DNA of 64,000 bases from Panonychus citri (Eukaryota; Arthropoda; Arachnida; Trombidiformes; Tetranychidae). Shown piece by piece: positions 1-11,775 of this stretch. The notes under the pieces are model-generated. The model searched no databases and was not told the DNA's origin. It was given only the letters and a program-made list of their open reading frames with translations. The position numbers were made by a program, and so were the translations under genes. Where the stretch lies: contig NW_026515433.1 in NCBI RefSeq assembly GCF_014898815.1, forward strand, positions 456,501 to 520,500, read 5' to 3'. Each line of letters opens with the position of its first letter. The stretch's first letter is position 1.

Positions 1-554
1 TTTGTTGATTTAATTGTTGAATCAAGTGTTGATCGACCCTCGATTGGAGCCAAAGAGTCAGAGATCGATTCAAGAACAGGCTTTTCTGGTGGTGAAGTCG
101 TCGAAATCGTTGGTGTGGCTGGTGATGCCGAGGAAAACAAAGTACTTGTGGTTAGTGTACTTGCCGATGTGATCATTTTCGTTACACTTGAACTTGGAGC
201 TGAATTGATTAAATTGTTGGCACCATTTCGCAAACGATTGTTCATTCCCTTCATGAAATTAACATTGTTACTATTAAGAGGATTCAATACATTTGAGTTA
301 ATCCGGTTAACTGGTTGATGATTTTTATAATATAAGTTACGATAAGTCTTAACGGCCACATCATCCGGTGTTAATCGGTACGAACCAACATTGGAAACAT
401 ATCTTCCTGTTAATTGCTGATGATTAAGATGATTACTTTTCATTTCGTTGTTATTTCCATGATCGTTGGAGCCTCGATTCAGACCATAATCACCGGAATT
501 GGAAACCACACAAAGAGTCAATAGCAGCAAACAATCAAAATGAAACTTAAACAT
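1..554 (-). CDS. Partial secreted Asn/Ser/Thr-rich protein, 3' end off the window
   Basis: On the minus strand an ATG at 554 opens a frame that stays open for 184 codons to the window edge, so the 3' part is missing. The first 18-20 residues (MFKFHFDCLLLLTLCVVSNS) form a clear signal peptide. The rest is hydrophilic: an Asn-rich stretch at about residues 20-110 and a Ser/Thr/Pro-rich stretch at about 115-165, with no cysteines after the signal. That suggests an extracellular or cuticle/silk-type protein with a disordered, possibly O-glycosylated region. I recognise no family. The upstream 5' flank has no in-frame ATG closer than this one. A plus-strand reading frame at 115-318 starts at GTG and is only a shadow of this gene. 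Function unknown; the coding call rests on the signal peptide plus the long open frame. Confidence 0.6.
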   Translation of the reverse strand, partial: MFKFHFDCLLLLTLCVVSNSGDYGLNRGSNDHGNNNEMKSNHLNHQQLTGRYVSNVGSYRLTPDDVAVKTYRNLYYKNHQPVNRINSNVLNPLNSNNVNFMKGMNNRLRNGANNLINSAPSSSVTKMITSASTLTTSTLFSSASPATPTISTTSPPEKPVLESISDSLAPIEGRSTLDSTIKST

Positions 555-3048
555 GATGATTTGAAGAGTAAGTTGAAAGAAAACAAAATATCAAATTAAT
601 GGAAACAGCAACAATCAAATCTAACACTAAATTTGAAACATTGAGAGATCTAAATTGAAATAAAATGTCACCTTGATTGTTTGATTCTGTTTTGTAGTTT
701 AACTACTCAGAATTAGAGTTTTAACAATTTGTTGTCGGCTAATTGATAGTTATCGTTGATGAAACCAAAGGAGCAAACAAGATTTCCTGGTGTCTTCATC
801 TTCTTCCATCATTATCTGCATCATTATTGTCATCAGTATCTTCACTCCTTCAGACAATTATCGCAACTATTTAAGCCTAAAATTTAAATAGTAGCTGAAG
901 ATTATCGATATCAACACGTTCCAAATGAAATATACTTTTTTAGTTCCGGTCTTTCATTTATCTTTATGTATCTCTTCATCTCTTTATCATCTTCGATAAT
1001 CGATTAATAAAACGTTCACGTTGAAATGATCATTATATTTACTTGTTTATTTGCTAATTGCGAGCAATTTATTGATTCAATGAACTATTATATTAACCGC
1101 TAGACTAACCTACAGTTACCAGGTTAATCCGAAGGAAGTAGCAGATAAGACAATCTTGTATTCTGCTGCTGATTAACTTGATTGTTTGATCATTATAAGG
1201 AATTAGGTCACGTTTGTGTTCATTAATTGCGAATATCATCAATAACTGCACGGTTCAAGGTTAACGGTTAATTTGTTTAAATAACGAAAGAGTTACAATC
1301 ATATGATTACAATTAATAATATTAATGTAGTTGGAAAAGTTTCATTAGACAATTTTTCAAATTTAAAAGAAAATCTACCAGATTTTAACTAAAAAGTTTC
1401 ATATTTTTATCCTTAAATTAGAAAATTAATAATCAATCTGAAAGAGTGTTGATCATATTAATAATATTAATAATTCTTGAGATATCATGATTATAAGAAT
1501 CTTTAACAGTTCGAATCAAAAAGTAATCAGACCTCTTAAAATCGTGTAACTGAGCTACTATTTTATTCGAAATTTATCAATAAACTTTTTTTCGGCCAAC
1601 TAATAATATTAATTTCACCAAATCATGAAGATTTCAAACAAAATACAGTCGAACTATGCACACAAATTTATTCTTTGAAAATGCTCTGAGCTCTATCGAA
1701 ACAAGTTAGTAGATGAGTTCATTTCCGGCGATACACTTTGGCTTAAACCTCATCATGCGATCTGCAATCATCTGATGTTATATCACTCCGGATACTCAAA
1801 CGAAACTACGAAAAACGCCATCAGCTGTTGATTGTCACTATTTTCTTTGTTTTGTTCCAATGTTCAACTGAGTGAATGAATATTCAATTGAGGTTGAAAT
1901 TGAAATTTCTACCTCGAAATGGTACATTAGATCGATTAATCGATCTTCCTCTGATCAAGCCGCGAATGAATTGTAATCGTGCCATTCACAAATAAACGAA
2001 TGTTATTTCATTGTTCTTGCTCAGAACACTAAAACACTCAAGTCACTAAGATCTCCTCACTTACAAGAGCGACTCGTTTTGAGGCTCCGTCCAACTGCTC
2101 GTAAGGCTCCATTTGCTACAACTTTAGTTTTTGAATTTACGCTGCTTAAAATGCTATAGAGGGCTCAGAAAACTTCTGAGGTCGGAAAATGATGGGAAAA
2201 GGAAATGATTGATTACGTCTCGACGTTAAATACGACTTTCAATACGCTAAATTGCAGCTCTTAACGACCTTTCATTCGACCTGGAACAGTTCAAGAAAAG
2301 TATAAAGTCCGTCCGATTGACACAACTTATGAATATGAAATATCACAATCTGTAAAAAAATACCTGTGAATCTTTTGTTTACTATTAATTACATAGACAA
2401 GACAAGGAGCAAAATCTACAAGTTAAATCACCCCTGTATCTTTTTCTAATCATTGTGCTTCTATTTAATCTGCTGATCAAATTCTGGTCACAATCAAACT
2501 TGAGGTTAAATTGTTGCAGTTGCAACGATCTCTCTAGTGAAATCTATCGGACGATATAACAACTAATCTGTATTTCTACTCATTTTTCGTAAACACAGTA
2601 AGTTATTCACCCAAGGACCAAAGAGATGTTACATTTTAATCAAGCCCTGTTTTTAACGAAACGTGAGAGGAATGAGCCGATTCAATTTATCGATGAGTCT
2701 CAACTTTGAAATAACAGTAAAGGCAAAAAATCAATTTAAATTAGGTTTTTCCTCTCAATTAATTTCTAATAATTCTTTGGCTCTTCTCTTACGAGATACT
2801 TGCACTAGTTGGTTGATATTTTTCGTCATCAATTTAAAAGTTCCGTGATAATAATCTGATGATCTGAATGGAAGTCCATGGAAATCCAACATTCTACTTA
2901 TTTGAAATTATTCAATTGTCTTGTATGACTTTATGTTTCTTAAAATTACAAATAGAATTCATATTAAATTTGTAATATTAATAGAATAAATTAGATAGAT
3001 GAACAAAATAAGTTAATCCGATTGAGTTAAAAGTTCTTAGTTTTTCCA
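555..3048. other. Intergenic, with a compositionally different block
   Basis: About 2.5 kb between two minus-strand genes. Most is ordinary AT-rich sequence rich in TTAATTG-like words. The block at about 1660-2340 looks less AT-rich and contains short open stretches (plus 1676-1831; minus ATG at 2114 followed 16 codons later by GTAAGT, and minus ATG at 1985). None could be joined into a gene, so it may be a decayed element or an unrecognised gene. Confidence 0.5.
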
Positions 3049-3465
3049 TCAGTTATTGTGACCATAACCATGACCGTAGCCGTTATCATGGCCATGTAAA
3101 TTCCATCCAGTGCTTTTGTCTCGGGAATCGTAAAGTTCAGTCCATCCCTTGTCGTGTTTTCCCCAACCACCATGATGAACCTTAGATGTTTAATATTTCA
3201 AATAAACAATGAGAACGACTAATATGATTAATTAATCCACAAAACTTACATCAACTTTGTATCCAACTTTTCCGTGTTGATGATGACCACCCCAGTGATT
3301 GTCCTTCTTCCATGGGTCAGCCATGGTGGCAGAAACAGCGAGGATAACGAAAAGAGCGACAATCTGACAGAATCACGAAGAGAGAGAAAAGCAATATTAA
3401 ATCAGAGACAATACATGAATCAATAAATTCGATTAGTTTTTTCAACTCACAGCGAAAACTTTCAT
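3049..3465 (-). CDS. Small secreted His/Gly-rich peptide (86 aa)
   Basis: Three minus-strand exons: 3465-3451, 3363-3250 and 3180-3049. Introns have GTGAGT..CTGTCAG and GTAAGT..CTAAG ends, and both are phase 0. The product is 86 residues: a signal peptide of about 20 (MKVFAIVALFVILAVSATMA) and a mature part of about 66 residues starting DPWKK. The mature part holds 11 His, 14 Gly and 5 Trp and no Cys, and ends in a GYGHGYGHNN tail. Such composition fits a secreted metal-binding, cuticular or silk/salivary peptide, but I cannot assign a family. The very short first exon (5 codons) ending inside the signal peptide is common in small secreted arthropod proteins. The call rests on three exons that splice in frame, a convincing signal peptide and a biased but non-random mature sequence. 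Confidence 0.75.
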
Positions 3466-4429
3466 TTTGATTATTATTTTAATAGTTTTTGACTGTTATT
3501 CACAAACGATTGATTTGGTTGTAGCTCACTGGATGGATGTTAACTCGAACTGATACTTTCAGTCCGCTAAACACTTCGATTTTAAACAAAAAACGACACT
3601 TAAGGCGGAGGCCAAAGTTTTAACGAATTCATAACTTCAACTGTACAACTATTGTACCACCTTCGATGCTTAGAAAACTCCTCATTTCTATTCCCAGTTA
3701 TTATCGTGATACATTAATCTGGTTAGATCGTAACTACAGTAGCTTATGCAAATTTTGTCCTATTAAGAGTTTCAGCCTCATAATTAACCTTTGAACGTCC
3801 CACGAGTTTATCATAATATTTTACGCCTCTCGCTAGTTCAGTTATAAAGACTTTTCTTATTTGTAAGTAATTAGAAGGATTTTAGTAATTGGCTTTGCAG
3901 TTAACAATATTTGTTGTCTAAAAGAAAATCTATTCTCTAATTCATGAATGGCCTGTGCTTAGAAATTAGGATATTGTTCAAAATTTTACTTAATTGTTTT
4001 TGTAATTTTTGTTCTCAAATTGATTCGATTAAATCAAATTCAAAGATTCTGATGAAAAATTGACAATTAACAAAATTAACGAACCAGTTGATTATTCTGT
4101 TTAATAACTTCATTTATTTAGTGATTAGAAACAATGAAGAAACTAATCGGAAAGATGCTCTAACAATTAATTAATTTCTTGATGAGATACTTTCAGTTTT
4201 TATTGACTTGTTTAATCAATATCTCAATCAATTTAATAGCAATAATTGTTTTACAAATAATCTGCCAATTTACCCTTGGTATCATTTCTGTAATCAAATT
4301 AACCCTCACTTGATAATGATCATAAAGATTATCACATATTAATCATATAATTAAATGATCGATTTAAAGTACTACAATTAAATTTAGACAAAGTTAACAA
4401 TCAACAATTAGGTAAAAAGTATTAAAACT

Positions 4430-4434
<5 letters not shown>

Positions 4435-4460
<26 letters not shown>
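4435..4460. repeat. (AG)13 microsatellite
   Basis: Uninterrupted AG dinucleotide tract, seen directly. Confidence 0.95.
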
Positions 4461-4464
<4 letters not shown>

Positions 4465-4725
4465 AAAACAAAAGTTAAGTTGATTAACCAACGAATGACG
4501 ATTCGTAATCACTGAAATATTCCCATCACAATTTACCGTTATTCTTGTCAAGTGTACAATACACAGATAAATGGATATAAAAAGATGAAGATAAAGATGA
4601 TGATAAAAGGGAAGGAAGATGAAAATGATATCAACGGAGGGATAAGAGGCTTTAAGTTTAACTGAATTAAAAGCAACACCATTGAGAGCCAATTGAACAA
4701 TATAATCTCATCTGATAGATGATCA

Positions 4726-4748
4726 AGAGAGAGAGAGAGAGAGAGAGA
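4726..4748. repeat. (AG)n microsatellite
   Basis: AG dinucleotide tract of 23 bases, the second in this intergenic region. Confidence 0.95.
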
Positions 4749-5119
4749 TGGTGTTGATTATGATGAAGTAGGAGGAGGTTGAGATGATGGTGACAATTAT
4801 AATTAGGCTTTTGTCGATGTTTAAATAATAACAAGAAGCTCTTTTCGGATTAAATCAGTTCTCAGACCAACAGCTAAATCTACTGTATTTCAATCATTAT
4901 CCTTCCTCCTCCTCCTCCACTTTCACCAGATTAAGTGGATGATTCGACCCTCTGAGTTTCGTTAATCATCATCATTGACATTTCCTCAATTATTTGATTA
5001 TCTCTCCTCTCTCCTGTCATCATCTTTTTTTTCATGTGATTTCATCATCTTCGAATATTGTTGTTATTATTGTTATTATTTAATTGATTGATTGGTGCTC
5101 ATAATCAATAGAAATTAAA

Positions 5120-8100
5120 ATGGCCGATCTGATAAATCATCTAAGTACTACTGACCTTTCCGCTCCTCGTCCTTCCGTTGCTTCAATACCCGAAGTAACC
5201 TGTGGCTTTACATGTTGGCGACCTCGATTCCTTCGTAAATGTGCTAATCCTAAAATTTTCGTGGCCATTTTCTCGTTAATCGCGACAATGAGATCAGCTT
5301 ATTTCGTTTATTTAATTGGAGTAATGTCAACGTTAGAGAAACGATTTGCTTTCCCTTCAAAATTATCGGCATTAATTTTAATCGCCGACAATATTTCGGG
5401 AATGGTAATGTCTCCGGTTATCGGTTATCTTGGAACCAAATTTCATGGACCTAAAATAATCGGATGGGGAACCGTTTTAGTGGGTCTATCGTCCATTGTT
5501 TCCGGTTTACCTTATCTCTTTTATGGACCTGCGACTCACCTTCTCTCAGCTGAAACCCTTGGGCTTAAATCGTCACAAGCAAATGCTTCAATGTCATCGA
5601 CTAAATTTGATCTTTGTTCAGTCGATGGCAAACCCGAGACTTGTCTTGATGCCGATCGACACACGTTTATGACCGGTGCTTATGCTCTGTTCTGGGCTGG
5701 GTCGTTCGTCAATGGCTTGGGTAACACCGCTTTCTGGGTTGTTGGTGTCCCTTATTTAGATGATAATGTTGACAAGAAAAATTCACCCGTTTACTTCAGT
5801 AAGTACCAAGAGAAAGAGAGAGAGAGAGTCACAATTAACTGACAACAATTGAACAGAAATTAAAATTAACCAGAAAACTCTCAATAAATCGTTATGATAT
5901 CGAAAGATTTTTTACAATTTGAAAAGTAAATTTGATTAACTGTGACAATTTTCATTGCTAATGGTAATTATGATTAGACTCAGTTCGTTAATTGCTCTGG
6001 TTGATTGTGATTTTCTCTCAGCAGACAATCAATGGTTACCAATTTGCTGTGGAAAAGTGAGAACTGTAAAATCAATCAATCATCTAATTAAGAACCCAAT
6101 TGAGAGTATGGATTGAATTGTATTAAATTGTGATTAATTATGATGATAAATTAATGATTGGAATACAAGAAATGACCATTTTGGTTAATAATAAGTCTAG
6201 TAGACAATCAATTTGCTATTTTCTTCAATCTTTTCCTTGGTTATTTTGTTTGATTTAACATCAGATTAGATTATAGTTTGATGTTAATTGCTATCATTTG
6301 ACTAATCAATGATTTATTAACCATCATTCAATTAATTTTAATTGTCTCTCATTAGGTACAACTATGGTTATCCGTTATTCTGGTGTCGCTCTTGGTTTTT
6401 TGCTCTCATCTTTTTCATTGAGTCTCTATGAAAATCCAACCAGTAAGTTACAATCAATTTAAATTGTTGATCAAATCACTGGATCAGAGTTTTAATTGTT
6501 AATCCATTGATTATCAGACAAATATCAAAGTTTAAAAGGGAGGAAAAAATAAATTTTTTCCATTGTTTATCATTAGTCTTAATTGTTATCAATTGTATAT
6601 GTTGTTGATTTAAGATGAAATCACAATCAAATGAAAAGGCAATGTGATTAAGTTTAAGTGGTTAGTAAACATTGATTAGATCTAATAATTATAACTGATT
6701 GTCAATCAAATTAAATCATTTAACTATTTTAAAAGGTAAACAAATGTAACTTATTAACATTACCATCACCTACTAATTGTTGATACATTAGGTTGATTAT
6801 CATTGACTTAATTTACTGTCAGCAAAAATTTTTATAGCAATTAAATGATTGTATCTAATGTAATTGAATTTAACAATTAACTAATTGTTGGAAACATCTT
6901 AATCAAGGGATTAACAACGATCCATAATACTAATGGTGATATTAACAATTAACTCACAATCATCAAGTTTTTTTTTCTCAAGTGGTCCATTGAAATTAGT
7001 TAATTGTTTTTTCCCTCTTAATTATTATTTCCACAGTTAAAGTGAATATACCTCGAAATGATCCCCGGTGGGTCGGTGCTTGGTGGATCGGGTTCTTTAT
7101 CATTGGATTTGGAATATTATTATCGTCGATTCCGATGTTCATGTTTCCGGTTACCATGAAATCGGGAGGAAAAAAGCAAGAGCCCAAGAAGAAAATGAGT
7201 TTTCCAGGTAAATCACTGTAATTGGTTGGAAATTTTATTCGTCAAACTAATTGTTTATCGTCAACAATTTAGATGCTCTGGCCACTTTCAAGAGAATCGT
7301 CACCAACCCTGTTCTCGTATTTGATACACTCGGAGGGGCGATGAGAGTCATCGGTTGGGCGGGTTATTATATTACCAAAACTCGGTATATCGAAGCTCAA
7401 TTCCGACAATCAGCTGCTGCTTCGAGCTTCCTTACAGGTAATTAAATGTCACAATTAACCACAATTTTGGTTGAAACTTGTTGAAACTTAATCACAATTA
7501 TCTTAATTTGTTTTATCTAACACAAATTGAACTCTTCAGTCTTGTAGATGAAAGATTGTTTCATCTTTTGATTGTCAATTTAACTAATTACAGTTTAATT
7601 GTACTTGACTATTAACAACATCTTTAATTATAGAACGGAAATTAATTACTTCCTTTCTTTTTCTTACCAACAATTAACAGATAATCATAACTTCTGATAA
7701 GTATTGATACAATAATTAAGTTGATATCCTACCTTATATTAGCATAGTGATGGTTAGTTAATTGTTTGTTGATTATTTGGTTAAATTCATTGATAATTAT
7801 ATTAAATTATCACGAATATGGATTGTAAATATTATTCATTCAGGAAATTGTCAAGCAATTAGTCAATTCTTTTGTTTATCATAGTAAATTATAACTCGAT
7901 TGACTGTTAATTATTGTCAAGTATTTACACTTAACTGTCGATGATTAACATTAATAAATACTAATTATTAACGAATTTGCTGATTTAGGTAAATAGTGAT
8001 GAAAAATATTCTTAATTCTCATGAAAATATCAACATCAATTCAGAGTTTTTTGTTTATTCGATTGATTTTCTATCTTGATTACAATTATATGTCGTTGAG

Positions 8101-9351
8101 AGATTGAAACAAATATTTGTAAACATTGTTTTTGATATTTAATATTAACTAATTGTCTACAGGATCGACCAGTTCAGTTCTCAAAGTGATCGGCATATTT
8201 GCCGGAGGATTAGCGATATCGAAAATACGTCCAAGGCCAAAAGTGCTAATCGCCTATGTTGTAATTATCGAAATGGTTTGTAATGTATTCATATTAGCGG
8301 CTATGTTCATCGGGTGTCCAGCACCAAAGTTTGGTAACATTATCGTTGACCAAAACACAGCGAGGTGAGTTGATTGAACTGCTTTCATTTTCCTCTTTAT
8401 TTATTTTGTTTCTCATCAATTTACTGACCAACTCTAGAGCTTCATTATTGACCGGATGTAATAGAGACTGTTCTTGTACCACTTCCGTATTCCAACCAAT
8501 CTGTGGTTCTGATAAAAAGACCAATTATTTCAGCCCTTGTTACGCTGGTTGTCAAGTTAGCTTATCGAATTCATCTTATTTAGTAAGCGAAAATTATTTC
8601 CAAACGATTGATTGAATCACCAAGTACATTATATTAATATTGATCTATCCTAATTGTTACAGGGATTTTCACAATGTTCATGTCAACCGCAAATGGATGA
8701 TATCGTAACTAGTGGATATTGTGAACAAGAATGTAATTCTTTGCCTCTTTACCTGACGATTATTGGAATCGCTGGGATTATCTCTTCAACTGCTTGGGCG
8801 GGTAATTTCATCATTGCTCTAAGGTAACACGATTTACGAGCTTAATTGTCAAATTTAACTACTGATATAATAAGCAATTCAATTCTTTTTTCATCAGAGC
8901 CGTTGATCCAAAGGACAAAGCGTTTGCAATGGGATTAATCGGTAGTTGCATGGCAATATTTGGTAAGAAATAATTCTATTCTCATCCAGTCTAAACGATT
9001 TACTAATTGTTCCCTTTCAAAATAGCTTATATTCCTTATCCGATAATATTTGGCTTCGTCACCGATGCTGCTTGTTTAGTCTGGGAGGAATCATGTGGAG
9101 AAACTGGTAATTGTTGGCTGTATGATATCGATAAATTCAGAGTTTATCTACATGGAACTGCGTTTACTTTGGTCATGATTGGTTCTTGTTTTGACCTTGG
9201 AGTTTTATTTTATGCCTCGAGACTGAAAAACTTGTACGACGACGAGGACGAAGTAGAAGCGATTAAAGGGAATCAAGAAATGTCCGGAGTTAATGGAATC
9301 AAATCCGAAGAGGAAGAAGCTCTTTTCGATGTCTCCCAAACTAAATCATAA
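5120..9351 (+). CDS. Organic anion transporting polypeptide (SLCO/OATP), 666 aa
   Basis: Nine exons: 5120-5798, 6356-6442, 7037-7207, 7273-7437, 8163-8364, 8438-8582, 8663-8823, 8898-8962 and 9026-9351. They sum to 2001 nt (666 codons plus stop) and every junction keeps frame with GT..AG ends. OATPs are 12-pass plasma-membrane carriers for amphipathic organic anions and hormones. Two hallmarks are visible: the superfamily signature DPRWVGAWWIGF near residues 264-275, and a Cys-rich Kazal-like fifth extracellular loop (CNRDCSC...PICGSDKK..YFSPCYAGC, from about residue 440) that continues with CSC and CEQEC in exon 7. Hydrophobic segments are spaced as expected and the length is normal for the family (about 640-720). 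The C-terminal tail is acidic and cytosolic. The gene ends 549 nt from the convergent ZIP gene. Paralogue and substrate cannot be told from sequence alone. Confidence 0.95.
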
Positions 9352-9900
9352 TCACAATCAACTAATTAGTTAGAAAAATATTGTTAACTATAAACTCTCT
9401 CTCGCTCTTCTCTCATTTATCCATTTTTTATCATAATTCGTTATCATCCAATGTTATCAATCGCCATTGACTATTATTATTTTAATTACTTCACTTGTAT
9501 TAATATTATCGTAATCTTGTCACATTTGAAAACAAACTCAAAGATAATTGTTATTAATTTAATAATCAAATTACAAAAATAAAATACAAATTAAATTAAT
9601 CTTTTCCAACCAACAGTAAATTGATTGTTTGGAATATGATTAAAATCAAGAATCGTCCAGAGAAACTTGACCAGAACTCGATTCAGCAAAAAGATAACTT
9701 TTCATTGATCGATTTTACCAAATGATGATTGGTAATTAGTTTGTTGATTCGTTTTTTTACAATTAAATTAAACATCTCGATCATCATCAATTAACCTTAT
9801 GGTGAATAACCCAAATATTTGGTTCGATGGTCAAGTTGATTTGATGACACAAAATATTCGTAATTTTTTTTCGATTTGATTGTTGTGCGGAAATTTATGA
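9352..9900. other. Convergent 3' intergenic region
   Basis: 549 nt between the stop codons of OATP (plus) and ZIP (minus). It must hold both 3' UTRs. AT-rich, no reading frame of note. Confidence 0.7.
9578..9583 (+). terminator. Poly(A) signal AATAAA for the OATP gene
   Basis: Canonical AATAAA 227 nt after the OATP stop codon, the first on the plus strand in this gap. Confidence 0.5.
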
Positions 9901-11775
9901 TCATTGTAGAGCATTTTGAGTCAACTCTTCAATTTCGACCGCTTCGAAGTCCATATCTTTCTCGTAAAGAGCTAAAACCGATAAGCATAAGATGGCGATC
10001 GCAATCCCGGCATTTTGAAGAGCCAAAATTTGCAATGAAGATTTAATTCCTTTCCTAATGGCGTTTTCCATGGATCGATTCATCTCTCTCATAACATCGA
10101 CTAGAGCCATGTATAAGAACATACCGCCGGCGAGAGCAAATATGTAAGGCGATTCCTCTTCAGCGGCATCACCGAGGAAAATTCCCAAAATCAGACCAGG
10201 ATAAAGTGTACAGGCGGAGACGAAGATCCAGAAAAAGCCTTGTTTCATTTCCATTCCCGCTCTGATTAGAACGGCGAAAGTTCCTAGACGATGAGGAACC
10301 TCTTCTAACATGACAGCCACTGAGATCGAGATACCTGCTAGTATATTACGATCGAATGCAGCACCAATCGAAAGGCCATCGATGAAGTTAAGTGATGCAT
10401 CTCCAAGAACAATCATCCAAGCAGCAGCATCGATAATCGCTCGAGTCGAAGTGTACTGATCTTTTCTCCTTCCAGCCATATCGGAAACGAATGCTTGTTT
10501 TCGTAAAATTGTATCGATATCGGTCGCTAACGAAGATGAACCGGGAACCAGATTACCCGCAACGGCAACTGACCCACCAACTGAAGCTGCGGCTACAACG
10601 GCAAGGTCGCTTGCTGGACCCATGTCTTGGACTGTGATACTTTTTAACGTGATTGGATCACGAATCGTTGCAAGTTTCGCATCCATTTGAAATTTTGGTG
10701 AGTCCGTGTGAGCGGTTGGTGAGGTAAATAAAGTCTCAAGTATTTCAGTCTCGGTGTTTGGTGAATCAAAGCATCTTGGTACACCTGATGCAAGACCTGG
10801 AGGTGATCCAAGCGTCGCTGATCTTGACAATAAACTAATCGGATCGATTTCGTCACGGAATGATGAGTTACGTCGACGTCTACCCCGAGAGCCGTGCCTG
10901 GTTTTGAGACATAGGACTAGCTTCAAAAGCCGTTCGATTATGTAGAAACTGTAAATTCCGGCAAAGATAAGAAAAGTTTTCCAAAAATATTTACGATAAT
11001 CGTCATCAGCTATTCCAAAAGCTTGAGGGAACAAATGAAGAACCGCTGATCCCGCTAATCCTCCGGCTGCTAAGCCTTCGAAAAGAGTCAGAATAGTACG
11101 TCGATGATCACGATGTAGAAATGGAAGGAGAATCAATCCACCCATGGAAACAACGATGGACAAAGTTACAAATAGAATCGCAAAAGCCCAAACTTTTTCC
11201 GAAGAAGGTTCAACTAGAATGGGCTTCTTTGAGGCCGACAATAATTCTTCAGCATGAGAATCTACAACTTCACAAAGAACTCGAGTTTGACGAAATAAGA
11301 TCAATGGACAGAGACGAGTTAACGCTTGGTGAAGAGAGACAATTTTCTTGGGCATCATCGATATCATATCGGCAGCCGAAAGACACTCTTTCGTAACAGC
11401 GGAACAAAGTGAACTAACCGGCGAGGGTAAAGATTCACAGCCCAAATCGCGCTCCTCCATCGCTGGGTAAAGCATCAAACCGGAAGGTGAAAGTGATCGT
11501 CGTTGCAATTTGTACAAATGAGTAATTAACTTGTCCAAAACCGTTGAATCCAAATCCATTTCCGATTCCGGTCCGATCACAATATGTCCCCTGACTAGGA
11601 TAAAAGCAGTTAAAATCTCGACATCTCGATTAGAGTCCAAGATCGGGTCACTTCGATTCCAAAGCGGTGGCCGATCAAATGTCGTCGTTTCCAATGAACT
11701 TGAAATGAGTATGAAAACAATGAAAGAAAACAAAATATCCACTGAAAGTAAACTTTTCTTTCCATTGAGAAACAT
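9901..11775 (-). CDS. ZIP (SLC39) metal transporter, LIV-1 type, with an altered metal site (624 aa)
   Basis: Intronless frame from the first ATG at 11775; three more codons upstream begin at a TTG and are not needed. Residues 1-28 are a signal peptide. The LIV-1 hallmark CPxLLxQ appears as CPLILFRQ at about 156-163, before the first core membrane helix (about 195-220). Helices follow at about 232-257 and 265-290, then a variable basic/Ser-rich loop to about 445, then helices at about 448-475, 478-508, 513-535, 543-560 and 583-604. ZIPs move Zn, Fe or Mn into the cytosol. The binuclear centre is unusual: helix 4 reads GDASLNFIDGL, with Leu462 where HNFxDG has His, and helix 5 reads EEVPHRLGT where the family has (H/E)ExPHExGD. 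The first Glu also occurs in ZIP8/ZIP14, but His-Arg and Gly-Thr replace His-Glu and Gly-Asp. The fold is clear; transport activity is uncertain. Confidence 0.9.
   Translation of the reverse strand: MFLNGKKSLLSVDILFSFIVFILISSSLETTTFDRPPLWNRSDPILDSNRDVEILTAFILVRGHIVIGPESEMDLDSTVLDKLITHLYKLQRRSLSPSGLMLYPAMEERDLGCESLPSPVSSLCSAVTKECLSAADMISMMPKKIVSLHQALTRLCPLILFRQTRVLCEVVDSHAEELLSASKKPILVEPSSEKVWAFAILFVTLSIVVSMGGLILLPFLHRDHRRTILTLFEGLAAGGLAGSAVLHLFPQAFGIADDDYRKYFWKTFLIFAGIYSFYIIERLLKLVLCLKTRHGSRGRRRRNSSFRDEIDPISLLSRSATLGSPPGLASGVPRCFDSPNTETEILETLFTSPTAHTDSPKFQMDAKLATIRDPITLKSITVQDMGPASDLAVVAAASVGGSVAVAGNLVPGSSSLATDIDTILRKQAFVSDMAGRRKDQYTSTRAIIDAAAWMIVLGDASLNFIDGLSIGAAFDRNILAGISISVAVMLEEVPHRLGTFAVLIRAGMEMKQGFFWIFVSACTLYPGLILGIFLGDAAEEESPYIFALAGGMFLYMALVDVMREMNRSMENAIRKGIKSSLQILALQNAGIAIAILCLSVLALYEKDMDFEAVEIEELTQNALQ

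Larger units (their letters stand above)
3466..5119. other. Intergenic between divergent genes, with GA repeats
   Basis: About 1.65 kb separating the start of the His-rich peptide gene (minus) from the start of the OATP gene (plus), so it should hold both promoters. It contains two (AG)n tracts and an ATC/ATT-rich run just before the OATP start. The minus reading frame at 4408-4692 is a low-complexity translation of the repeats, not a gene. No TATA box could be fixed. Confidence 0.6.

Noticed and set aside
115..318. Plus-strand frame of 67 codons
   Set aside because: Starts at GTG and lies opposite the better supported secreted-protein frame with a signal peptide.
4408..4692. Minus-strand 94-codon frame
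   Set aside because: Largely a translation of the AG repeat (alternating Ser/Leu) and AT-rich sequence; no motif and no exon partners.
8294..8524. Minus-strand frame inside the OATP gene
   Set aside because: Antisense shadow of OATP exons 5 and 6.
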